In this document: piece after piece, positions 46,901 through 56,689 of the stretch
How positions within the stretch are numbered: position 1 is the stretch's first letter
Layout: every line of letters begins with the position of its first letter
NCBI RefSeq assembly: GCF_028583425.1
Contig: NC_072806.1
Span: 33,154,001 to 33,218,000, forward strand
Reading direction: 5' to 3'
Source of the DNA: Eublepharis macularius
Taxonomy: Eukaryota; Chordata; Lepidosauria; Squamata; Eublepharidae
DNA length: 64,000 nucleotides
Program-made: the position numbers and the translations under genes
The notes under the pieces: generated by a model
Databases searched by the model: none
What the model saw: the letters and a program-made list of their open reading frames with translations, nothing else
What the model was told of the DNA's origin: nothing

Positions 46901-49900
46901 TGGCAGCTCAAAAGCAAGGAAGGTGTGTGGTGGTGATGGTAAGAGGTCCTTCTGGCAGACCACTTTGAGGGAAGTCTAGCCCGCCATACTTCATACCCAC
47001 CGACTGGTGTTCATACCCTAAAACTGGTTGGTGACTATCAAATGCTAACAATAGGTTTTTCTCGGTAAAATACTACCACCGACATGCACAAAAGTGGTGA
47101 TTTTGCATAATCTCTTGGAGAAAAACACCTGTGTTAACATGGCATGAAGCATGCAAAAAGTAAATTGGGATTGCTGCACAGTTTTTATTCGTGTATTGCA
47201 TTTTTGTCCTGTCCTTCATCTAAAAACAAAGTACATACTATTCCCCATCTCTCCATTTTACCCGCACAATAACCCTACGAGGTAGGTTAAGCTGAGAGAT
47301 TATGGCTTGCTCAAATTACCCAATGAGTTTAATGGCTGTGTCTTCCATGTTGCAAGTCCTCCCAATTTGAGTCCCCTATTTTGGTTAATACTACTTTGAT
47401 GATCTTTTTTTTTTCCTTTTCCAAAGGGCAAAGTGGAGCACGGGCACAAATATCACAATATAATTCAAATTCCAATTTTCTGTGCGACTATAAACTGAGG
47501 CCGTCGTTGCCGCATATGTAACATACACCGCGCGTCAGCTGTTTCCTGCTTTACCGCTGACAAGAGCCCCATTCATAACTCTTCCTTTTATCCTTTTGGT
47601 GAATAAGTAATTATTCAACATAGAAGGCAGGATATTTGCAACTGGCTATTTAATGTGGCAGCACACCGTAATGAAATCTGCTGTTACTGGCAACCTGAGA
47701 GAGGAATGTAACAATTCTAGTGAGGCTGGTAACTTTATCTGCTTTGACGGCCTGTTTATTTGGCACGTCAGTGAACCTTTTATCCCAGTGAGTGACAGCT
47801 CTTGAAGGGTTGCATTTACTTCCATTCTATCGTGTATTGTAATATTTAATGGTGGACAAGGTTGAGTGGGACGGAGGGTAATTTGAATCCGCTTTTCCAC
47901 AGAGTGGAGGCCAAGAGACAGTTGATCTCTAGTATGGTGGCGTAACACGCACAGTGACTTAGCGTTTGCTTATGAAGGGATAATCTTACTGATTACAATT
48001 AAGAGGAGGGCTAAAAAAAAAAAGTCTTGAAGCTGACAAGAATACTGGTTTTGGTTCTTGGTCATTTTTTTTTAATGCAAATAAATTTGGAGGCTGGATT
48101 TTGTTCTGTTGCAGACTGGGAGCTGTTTTCACAGCTTTCTGATCTTCCATTTCCCTTTAAAGATCTGCTTTCTCCTTATTAAAATCTTATAGCAGCCTTC
48201 TACGTAAGTGTGCAAGTGTTGAGAGTTCCTTAGTGACAAAGTAATTAGAGCGGAACAAAGGAAGTCAAGTTATCCTGTTACTGCATACCCTGAACTTTTA
48301 TCCAGGATTGGTTTTGTAGTAGTGAAATGTTGCAGAACTCTTGGAGAAAAGACTGGGAAGGGAAGGCGGAGGAGCAGAAAGAAGGAGACTAGTCACCCCT
48401 TGGAATTTTGTTAGTCTTTAAACTGCAATCTTTTGTTGATGCCGTACAACAGGCTAACAGGGCTATCCTTTTATAAATGGTACTATCTTGTGGTGTTGCC
48501 CTCTAGTGGCGTATATTTCGTTGGAGCCAACCAAGTGTGCTTTGATTGTAGCATAAGGGAAGCAGGTTTCAAATGTCAATGTGCTTGGCTTTTATGTATA
48601 ATATATAAAACACTTAACTGAGCCCTTGGGACAAAATGCAAGGAAACATTTTAGCAGGTGCTTAAGTATAAGGAGGTGATGAAAGTATTGTCAGCATCAC
48701 GTGTGTGCATCTTTCATCAGATAAGCTGCTTTTAACTCAAAGCTCTGACTGGTGTCAGGCCTGTAACAAGAAGGACAAGTCGTAGCTCAGACCTCTCAGG
48801 AGCCAGATAAGGCATGGCCCTTTCCTCTTACTAGCCCCACAAGGGAAAAAGAAAGGCACCTGCTCAAGCCTGATATGGGAATTGGTTTGAGTGGCAAAAC
48901 TATGTGGGAAGGGAAGCGTTACACTCTCTTTTATCCTGCACTGGACCCTGAATCAGGACCCTGTTTCCCCTGCTGTTTGCCTTTTAGAATTGCTGGGAAG
49001 ATCCATTCACAAATCTCCCAAATGCTTGACTAGTTTGACCCTCAACTCCTGGATATTTTGGGTTAAGCGTTTTTCAGTGAAGGTCTTGGATTTATTTATT
49101 TACACATCTCCACCCCGTTTCCCTGCTGTTGCATGTCTTGCTAGCTATTTTTTTAAAAAATAGTGAAGATTTAATATGGTGTTGTGGCAGCACTTTAAGT
49201 AAAAAAACCCGAAATGTTGAACTTTGCTGGGTTCAGGCTCCTCTACAGAACATAGCTGTTATGTATGCTGAATGCAATGGAGCTTATCAAAATTCCTTTG
49301 TTCTATTCTGATTTGAATGCTTTCTTTGCTTAAGGTAGCCTTTATAGAGGCTTTTACTGACTCTTCCATGTATTCATATCATTTGGTTTTAAAAATTGAT
49401 AGAAAAGTACAGCCTCGTTTGAAAAAAAAAAGTCGCAGAAATGCTTTAAAATGCATCGAAGATCATTCAGGGTGCATTTTTGTTGGTAATCATTCCCTAG
49501 AATTAGAAATGCTGTTTCACAGACCATTTTGACTGAAAGAGCATAAAACATATTTCTGAAAATATGCTCTTTTTATAGGACTGTACTGAGTTTAAAGAGG
49601 GAAAGGAGTCTCTGGAAATGTCAGAGATTCTTTCTTTGGTAATTGAACGCTTGATTGAGATGTGTATTTTTTAAATTGGAAGATTTGTGTTTGGGAAAAC
49701 TTAAACTCTTCTAGAGGAAAAAAATGGTCTTTTGTTTGTTTGCTTGTAGCATTCACATTTGTCATCAAGTTTCTCGACTTAATCCCACAATCTAGTTTGC
49801 CAAATTATTGGGATTATTTCATTTTAGGGAAACTGTCAGAGAAAATGCGGTGTGCGGTGTGTAGCGACTATAAATCTACTTTTGTAGATATATGGCACCC

Positions 49901-50142
49901 TTTAAGAAGCTGCGTGACAGAAGCTGATCTTCTCCCGAAAGATTCAGTTTACCGAGATATGATATATTTTTAGAATTATTACTTATACCAGTCTTGATGT
50001 CATTTTGGGTTATCATTGGCTGTATCTTGGATGTTCTTTTTTAAGGGTTTGTTTATTTTGGTTTGCTGTATTTTTCATACTTGTCATAAATTAAGAAATA
50101 AATAAATTAAAAAAATATTAAATTTCTCGACTTCAGTTACAG

Positions 50143-50433
50143 CCTTCCCGTTCCTGCACTCAGTGTTCCTGTTCTTCTGTGGGGGGAAACGCTAAAGCTG
50201 CCATTGCTGAAAAGAAAAAAGAAAATACAGAGAAGCCGTTTGTCCCCAAAATATTTTTTGGAACACGAACGCACAAACAGATCACACAGATCACTAGAGA
50301 ATTGCGGAGGACGGCATATTCTGGGACCCGTATGACGATTCTGTCCAGTAGAGACCATTCCTGTGTTCACCCAACAGTAGCTGGTTGCAGCAACAAGAAT
50401 GAAAAATGTGTAGAGTTACTGGAAGGAAAGGAT
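50143..50433 (+). CDS. BRIP1: BRIP1 coding exon 6 (motif Ia, two Fe-S cysteines)
   Basis: The acceptor TTACAG ends at 50142. CTTCAG at 50131-50136 is an alternative that would add two codons, but the downstream site gives 291 bp, exactly the human length. The donor is GTAAGT at 50434. It encodes residues 219-315: a Cys-rich start (CTQCSCS), then PKIFFGTRTHKQITQITREL (motif Ia), RRTAYSG and TILSSRDHSCVHP. Cys292 and Cys307 (NKNEKC) correspond to human Fe-S ligands Cys283 and Cys298. Highly conserved. Confidence 0.97.
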
Positions 50434-51193
50434 GTAAGTAGTTTGCTTTCTGGAAAAACTTGTCTTCTTTTATGTGATGTGTTAAAAAACGGGACTCAAC
50501 AAAATGAAGGAATCGTGTGTGTCCAAAACATCAGAAATGCCTGTACAAGTATAGTTAAGATTTTCCCTAGCACTCCTCCCCTTTCCTAAACAAAAAAACT
50601 AACTCTGTATATTAGAAATAACATTTAGAAGATTCACAAACTCTTTTAGGAGAAGTATCAGCATTTATTTATTTATTTATACTCCACCTTTCTTACTGAG
50701 ACCCCAGGCGGATTACACTGTGTAAGTCCGTGTGATCATTCAGTAAACAGTAGAATAGGTTATACATGGAAGAATTTTAAAAAGAAGCATACATGCCCTT
50801 TCCACATGTCCTTAAAGGGATGTACCACTCACCGAACGCTGGCAGCTTTCCCCCTTGACTCCAGATGTCTCCGTTTTCTTTCTTTTAAAAATTTTATTAA
50901 AACAAAAAGGGAATACAGAAAAGAAGGAGAGAAAAGGGGGACAAGCAGAACAAATATATAACTGTGTGCTACAAGGATTATTATAATATAGAATACAAAA
51001 ATCATAACCTTTATAAATATTAAAATAGTGATTAGAGTAATAATTAAGCCTGTTTAGTATATATTTTTCCAATTCAAGCACACATGCAGAATTCAAACCT
51101 ATTTCTACTCATATTAGTAATAATAAAAGAGAAAAAAGACAATTATTACCAATAACAATACATATTACTTAGTGTAGCTGATTGTCACACCAC

Positions 51194-51289
51194 TTTGTTT
51201 GTTTGTTTGTTTGTTTGTTTGTTTGTTTGTTTGTTTGTTTGTTTGTTTGTTTGTTTGTTTGTTTGTTTGTTTGTTTGTTTGTTTGTTTG
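51194..51289 (+). repeat. (TTTG)n microsatellite, about 24 units
   Basis: Uninterrupted TTTG/GTTT tetranucleotide for 96 bp, ending in GATTGATTTATAGCCTGTCC, the reversed start of an L2-type tail. The array therefore grew from the 3' tail of a minus-strand LINE. Open frames across it are artefacts. Its perfection predicts high length polymorphism. Confidence 0.95.
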
Positions 51290-51332
51290 ATTGATTTATA
51301 GCCTGTCCTCCCTGGTATAACAATAAAATCAC

Positions 51333-51404
51333 AAATCTTACAATATAGCACCTCAACAATTCACCTAATCAAGTCAATTGCTGAGGTGCTGTATTGTAAG
51401 ATTT
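51333..51404. repeat. 72-nt hairpin-forming inverted repeat
   Basis: Left arm 51333-51361 (AAATCTTACAATATAGCACC then TCAACAATT) is complementary to right arm 51376-51404 except at two positions. The loop is 14 nt. On the minus strand both mismatches become G-U pairs, so the RNA would pair along all 29 positions. The size is that of a microRNA precursor, but no expression evidence is available and it may be a fold-back duplication inside an old repeat. Confidence 0.5.
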
Positions 51405-52129
51405 ATGAGTATTTTAAGAGTATTAAGATAAGTACTATTGAAAATTCTGACCTATTTCTACTCCTTATCTTAGAAAATGAGAAAATAATCCTTATTTCCC
51501 CTCTACTTATCATTACCTTTTACTTATACTTTACTTAACAATAACAATGTTGACTTTTAACCGATATTTCAGTATTATACAGTTCATTCTACCAATTATC
51601 TTTACATAACTAGTTACCTTACCATCAAATTATAAAATATATCAATATGCAATCATTTTCAAATTTACAGAACTGAGATATCTTATAAAAATTTATCCAT
51701 TGTAAGCGAAATATTTTGCCCATTTCTCTTCAAATTCCTTAACTGGCCTTCTAATTATGTAATTCGTCAGTTTTGCCATCACTGCATATTCTGACATTTT
51801 ATTCCTTCCAAATTTCCCTGCTTGGGCGTTCTCTTCCTTTCCATTTACTTGCCATTACCACTCTCCATTTTCAAAACAGTTGCAGGCTGTTTGGCTTCTA
51901 TTTTTTCAGCGCCTTTTCTGGGAGTGCACTTTCCCAGTCTCAAAGGGCCACAATTGTAGAAAGGGCTACAATTTAAATACAGAAATACCGTGATGAAACA
52001 TTGTTGAAACAAAACATAAGTAATTTGATGTGACCTATTAACATGAAAACTACACAAGTAAAATATTTACATCAATGGACAATACAGTCCATTGATAGTG
52101 TTGTCTACAGTTCCTATCCCTTTACCAAA

Positions 52130-52790
52130 GCATCTCTTTCGATCATTTCCTTAAAGCACAGCCCAGTTGCCTGAGTGAAAAAGCCCTCCTGAATAACTCA
52201 GTTTTGCATAGTTTGTGGAAAGCTTGGAGAGTGGGAACTTCCCTGTCCTCTTCAGGCAGGTCATTCCATAAGATGGGGGCCACCACAGAGTATGCGCGTG
52301 TGCTGGCTGCTTGTAGATTTTGCCCAGCGGGAGGCTTGCATCTGCAGAAGGCCCTGTTCAGATGAGTGAAGCTGCCATAGTGGAGCATAAGGGGAGAGGT
52401 GGACCTGCAAATATGAGGGGCCAAGGCCATGAAGAGCTTTGTATGTGATAGCCCATCCCTAGAATTGAGCCCAGTAACTGATGGGTAGCCAACGGAATGA
52501 CTGCAGAATAGGAGCAATATGCATGTTCTGCGTAACTCTTGATAGTAATTGAGCATTGGTGTTCTGCAGCAGCTGGAGTCTCCAAACTGACTTTGAAGGG
52601 AGACCTTTGTAGAGTGAATTATAGTAGTCTAGCCTCAATGTTACCGTGGTGTGAATCCAGATGGTCACATTGGCTGTGTCAAGGTAGGGGGCCATCTTCA
52701 AGGCTAGTTGCAGTTGAGAAAGACTTGTGTTTCTGGAGAAACCCGTGAGCACACTTAAGAAGTTCTGCGTAAACATATAGGAAATTGTTT
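52130..52790 (-). mobile_element. L2-type LINE 3' part, minus strand
   Basis: Two minus frames carry the family C-terminus: VTLRLDYYNSLYKGLPSKSV with FRWLPISYWAQF (52776-52459), and TRAYSVVAPILWNDLPEEDR with LCKTELFRRAFSLR (within 52143-52556). The split reflects a frameshift. The endonuclease and catalytic RT are absent. Confidence 0.75.
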
Positions 52791-53509
52791 TATAACATTG
52801 GCCCTTCTAGCCAGTGTTGCCAGCTCCTGGTAAACAGTTGCTTTGTATGGTCTCAGCTAGAAAAGATATTCCCTTTTCAGCCCCTGGATACTTGAGTTCA
52901 TTATACAGAGGGTTGAATCTGGGACCTGATACGTACACCAAGCTATTAACCTTGACCACTATATGAAGTTGCTTTCTACAACTTCATATAGCAAAATAGA
53001 TTTTTACCACTGCTCCCATTCCTACCTAGTATAATTTAGTTTATGGCAAGCCATAGTGGATAAAAGAAAGCTGGAAACCTGGAGTAATTGTAGACCTGGT
53101 TAATTGATTAGGGTCAAAAGAATTAAATATACCTAAATAAGAAATCTGGTTTAACTGGGTTGTGGATTCTGTGGTTAATCTTGGAAAATTACGGGTACTG
53201 TTCTCATTATGGTCATGTGACGCTCCTGTGTTCCAGAGCCTTATAATGTGCAGAATTTTCAGACAAATGTTTGGCTCTGAAAAAAATATGGGTATTGCTG
53301 TGCAGCTTCTGCATAGATAGGCAATAATAAGTTAATCTTTATGTGGCACTTTACAGTATATCCATTATCTTTGCAACCACCCTGTTAGGTAAATCAGCAT
53401 AATTATTTCCATGTTGCATATTTGGCTCTGCTTGAGGGTTGTCTCTAGTGAGTGCATGGCAGGATTGAGACTTGAACTTGACTTTGAGATTCGCCTGTTC
53501 TCAACAAAA

Positions 53510-53725
53510 ACAACAACAGCGTGCTTATATACCACCAGATGAGTGCCACTTTCAGAGCAGTGAACAGTCAGAGTTATTAGAATCCCCACAATATAGCTGG
53601 GGAGCTGGGGCTGAAACGAGTGGTTTACCCAAGGCGACCTACTGAGCTCATGGCAGCAGTGAGATTCGAACCAGCAGAGTGCTGATTCACAGCCAAACCA
53701 CTTAACCACTGTGCTACCGCAGCTG
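53510..53725 (-). mobile_element. SINE fragment, minus strand
   Basis: The reverse complement starts GCGGTAGCACAGTGGTTAAG with a B box GGTTCGAATCTC (at about 53663-53674). It continues through ACCCCAGCTCCCCAGCTAT to a short tail near 53515. tRNA-derived layout. The L1 copy at 53749 integrated immediately to its right. Confidence 0.65.
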
Positions 53726-53748
53726 CTTTTCTCAGAATACCTTTTCTT

Positions 53749-56108
53749 TTTCTTTTTTTTTGAAAAATTTTTTATTGGGTTAGAATCCATTATTTCCACA
53801 TTTACATTCAATTTTCCCCAATTTTTTCATCTCTAACCCCCTCCCTTTCCCCCCCCTTTTTGTTGACTTCCAACAGCTTTTCAACCCTTTGTCCCCTTTC
53901 CCTTACTTTTATTAGCTTCCTCTATCTAAAACAAATATAAATTCTCCATTATTCTAAGCAGTACATCCTTAACTATTTTTAACATTATATGCCCAAACTG
54001 TAAGCCTTTGTTTCCATCTTAGATAAACAATTTATCCTCAATTTCAAGTATTTCTATATATCATAAACCATATAGATCATACATTCGTTTATATCAAACA
54101 ATTTGACTTATTCTCTATATATATTACTCATTCTATCTTTTTATAATAGTTCTATATATCTCTCCTCACGTAGTCAATCAATTTGACCCATCTATATCTT
54201 CAGACATTCAGTTTGGTACAAAACTTGTCAGAAAAAAAAGAAAATATTGTTAGTTAATCGCTCCTTATATTTAGTCCTTATAATTAATTATTTTCTCTAT
54301 GTTCTGTTTGTTAACCTATATATATCTATATATATGTCAATCTATTAATCTGACTGCTTATTAATTCACATTTATCTCTTCTCCCCCCGGTAAAGTCTCC
54401 CCCCTCTACTTCAATACTTCAGTAGTTCTCAAACTGCCACAGTTTTCCTCCCACCTCCCATTTCTTCTCCAGGTATTGTTTCAGCTTCTCCCAGTCTGTG
54501 TTGAACTGCCCTGAGTCCAGATCTCTCAGTTTTCTTGTCATCTTGTCCATTTCAACCATATACAGCAATTTGTAAGTCCAATCTTCAATAGTTGGCACTT
54601 CTTGTACTTTCCATTTTTGCGCATACAAAAGTCTAGCTGCTGCTGTCATATAAAATATCAACGTCCTGTGTTGGGCTGGAATTCCCTCCATTCCCAAGTT
54701 CAGTAGCAGGAGTTCTGGGTTCTTATTAATTTGAAATTGTAAAATTTCACTCATTTCTCTTATTATTTCCCCCCAGTACTGCCTGGCTACCTCACACGAC
54801 CACCACATATGATAGAGGGAGCCCTCATGCTTCTTACATTTCCAGCATTTATTAGAAGTATTCAAATTCCCTAGCGCAATCTTCTTTGGTGTCATGTACC
54901 AACGATAGATCATTTTGTAAATGTTCTCTTTGATATTAATACATGTCGTTGTCTTCATTGTAGTTTTCCACAAGTATTCCCATGCCTCCATTGTTATTTC
55001 TTTATTAAAGTTTATAGCCCATTTCACCATTTGTGTTTTAACTATCTCATCCTCGGTATACCACTTCAACAGTACTTGGTATACCTTGGATATTCTTTTC
55101 TTATCCTCTTTAAGAAGGGTCTGCTCTAGTTCCGAATTCTCTATTCGTATACCTCCCTTTACAGAGTCCGAATTATATAAGTCTCTGATCTGTCTATACT
55201 GGAACCAATCGTAGTTAGGTGATAGTTCCTCTTGTGTCTTTATTCTAAGTTTGGATGCTTCAGTTTTAGTTATTTCTTTATACGTTAAACATTGTTGTTC
55301 ATTATCAACAGCTCTCGGGTCTATCACCTCATATGGAACCACCCACAAAGGGGTTCCTTCTTGTAGATAAATTCTGTACTTCTTCCAGATTATATATAGA
55401 CTTCTCCGAACAAAGTGATGCAGGAACATCGAGTTGACCTTTACTTTGTCATGCCATAAATATGCGTGCCATCCAAATATTTTTTTATATCCCTCTAGGG
55501 CTAATAGTTTCTTGTTCTTTAATGTCATCCATTCTTTCAACCAAACTAGGCAGATTGCATCATGATAAAGTCTCAGATTGGGCAGTTGCATTCCGCCTCT
55601 TTCCTTTGCATCTTGTAAAACTTTCACTTTCACTCGAGGCTTCTTGCCTGCCCAAACAAAATCTGATATTTTCCTCTGCCATTTTTCAAATTGTTTGGAG
55701 TCTCTGATGATTGGTATTGTCTGTAGCAAAAACATTACTCTTGGTAACACATTCATCTTAACTGCTGCAATCCTGCCCAACCATGACAAATTCAATCTAT
55801 TCCATTTAATCAAGTCTCTCTCTATCTGAGTCCATAGTTTTTCATAATTGTTTTTGAATAGATCTATGTTCTTTGCAGTTAATTCGACTCCCAAATATTT
55901 CACTTTACTTGTTACTTCACAATCCGTTGTTTCCATTAACAATTGTTGTTTCTGCTTAGTCATATTTTTGCATAATATCTTTGACTTCTTTTTGTTAATG
56001 AAGAAACCTGCCAAGTCTCCAAACTCCTTGATCTTATCTATCACTCTTGGCATGTTCTCCAATGGGTCCTCTACAATTAACATTATGTCATCCGCAAATG
56101 CTCTGACC
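53749..56108 (-). mobile_element. L1 LINE, 5'-truncated, 20-bp target-site duplication
   Basis: TTCTCAGAATACCTTTTCTT occurs at 53729-53748 and 56109-56128. The insert starts with a T-rich tract (53749-53775, the poly(A) tail on the minus strand). A 3' UTR up to 54418 follows, then a continuous ORF2 C-terminal frame. The 2.4-kb length, duplication and tail are the hallmarks of target-primed reverse transcription. Same family as 22825-23293. Confidence 0.93.
54419..56108 (-). CDS. L1 ORF2 C-terminal half (truncated reverse transcriptase)
   Basis: An uninterrupted frame of about 560 codons ends at a stop at 54419-54421. It starts inside the RT catalytic centre (AFADDIMLIVE, the xADD motif, at the truncation point). 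Next come GFFINKKKSKIL, VKYLGVELTAK, WLGRIAAVKMNVLPRVMFLL, the connection domain and a C-terminal Cys/His region (CWKCKKHEGSLYHMWWSCEV). It closes KLWQFENY. The upstream 21 codons of the same open frame (to 56170) are flanking DNA past the target duplication, not L1. The protein would lack endonuclease and most of RT, so it cannot retrotranspose. The lack of stops indicates a young insertion. Confidence 0.9.
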
Positions 56109-56189
56109 TTCTCAGAATACCTTTTCTTAGAGGTGCATTTTAAGAGATCTCCTACATGCCAGAAGTACAAGCTTTTATTTGTCCAAACC

Positions 56190-56572
56190 TCCTGTTAAGA
56201 TCTGCCTCTCAAGCCCTGCTCTCTACACCCTCAGAGGTGAAGACGGTGGCAACTAGAGAGAGGGCATTTTCTGTGGTGGCTCCTCACCTTTAGCACGTTC
56301 TCCTCCTTGAGGCTCACTTGGCACATATTTTTCATTTTTTAGGTGCTAGGCCAAAACATATTTTTTAACACAGGCTTTTAACTAGGGTTTCCAGCAGTTT
56401 AATGCTCTGCTCTCTGTTTTATGGCAGTATTAGGCTATTTTTAGGTCTCATGGCTTATTTTAATGGCTTCTTGTCTTTATATTGATAATTTATTATTTTA
56501 ATTGTAAGCCACCTTGAACAGGACAGTGAAGCAGCGGCATAGAAATGTCATAAAATAAATACATTTATTTTA
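56190..56572 (+). mobile_element. L2-type LINE 3' UTR and C-terminus remnant
   Basis: GAGAGAGGGCATTTTCTGTG and GTGGCTCCTCACCTTTAGCA correspond to the last codons of L2-group ORF2. The typical tail is GTAAGCCACCTTGAACAGG near 56503, ending with AAAATAAATAC. A similar tail piece is at 62375-62440. Confidence 0.65.
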
Positions 56573-56689
56573 TCCTCATGTTCATCCCGTGAGATGGATT
56601 GCAGTGAGAGTGGTCCAGGGCTACCCAATGAACTTCATGGCTGATCATGAATTCAGACCCAGTTCTCCTTAGATCAAGTCAATAAACAA

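Larger units (their letters stand above)
21726..50142 (+). other. BRIP1: BRIP1 intron 6 (28.4 kb)
   Basis: The largest intron in the window, lying between the linker exon and the motif Ia/Fe-S exon. Its donor is GTAAGT and its acceptor TTCAGTTACAG. About half is recognisable repeats, listed separately. No host coding exon or RNA gene was found in it. Stretches where I see nothing classifiable include 28900-30150, 32700-33830, 38000-39650, 41270-43330 and 43920-50130. The last is AT-rich and probably mostly unique intronic DNA. Confidence 0.9.
50870..52030 (-). mobile_element. LINE 3' UTR-like AT-rich DNA, minus strand, interrupted
   Basis: It starts TTTTCTTTCTTTTAAAAATT (a poly(A) tail read backwards) and continues as AT-rich sequence resembling the short insert at 21118. 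An (GTTT)n-bearing repeat at about 51180-51330 interrupts it (ATTCAAACCTATTTCTACTC at 51090 versus CTGACCTATTTCTACTCC at about 51450). Likely one old L1-type insertion; no coding sequence was recognised. Confidence 0.45.

Noticed and set aside
50131..50142. Upstream acceptor CTTCAG for the motif Ia exon
   Set aside because: It would add two codons; the TTACAG site at 50142 reproduces the human exon length of 291 bp and fits the alignment better, though minor use cannot be excluded.
51165..51359. Open frames encoding poly(NKQT)
   Set aside because: Translation of a (TTTG)n microsatellite on the minus strand.
56109..56170. Extra 21 codons at the start of the L1 ORF2 frame
   Set aside because: They lie in and beyond the target-site duplication, so they are flanking DNA read through by chance.
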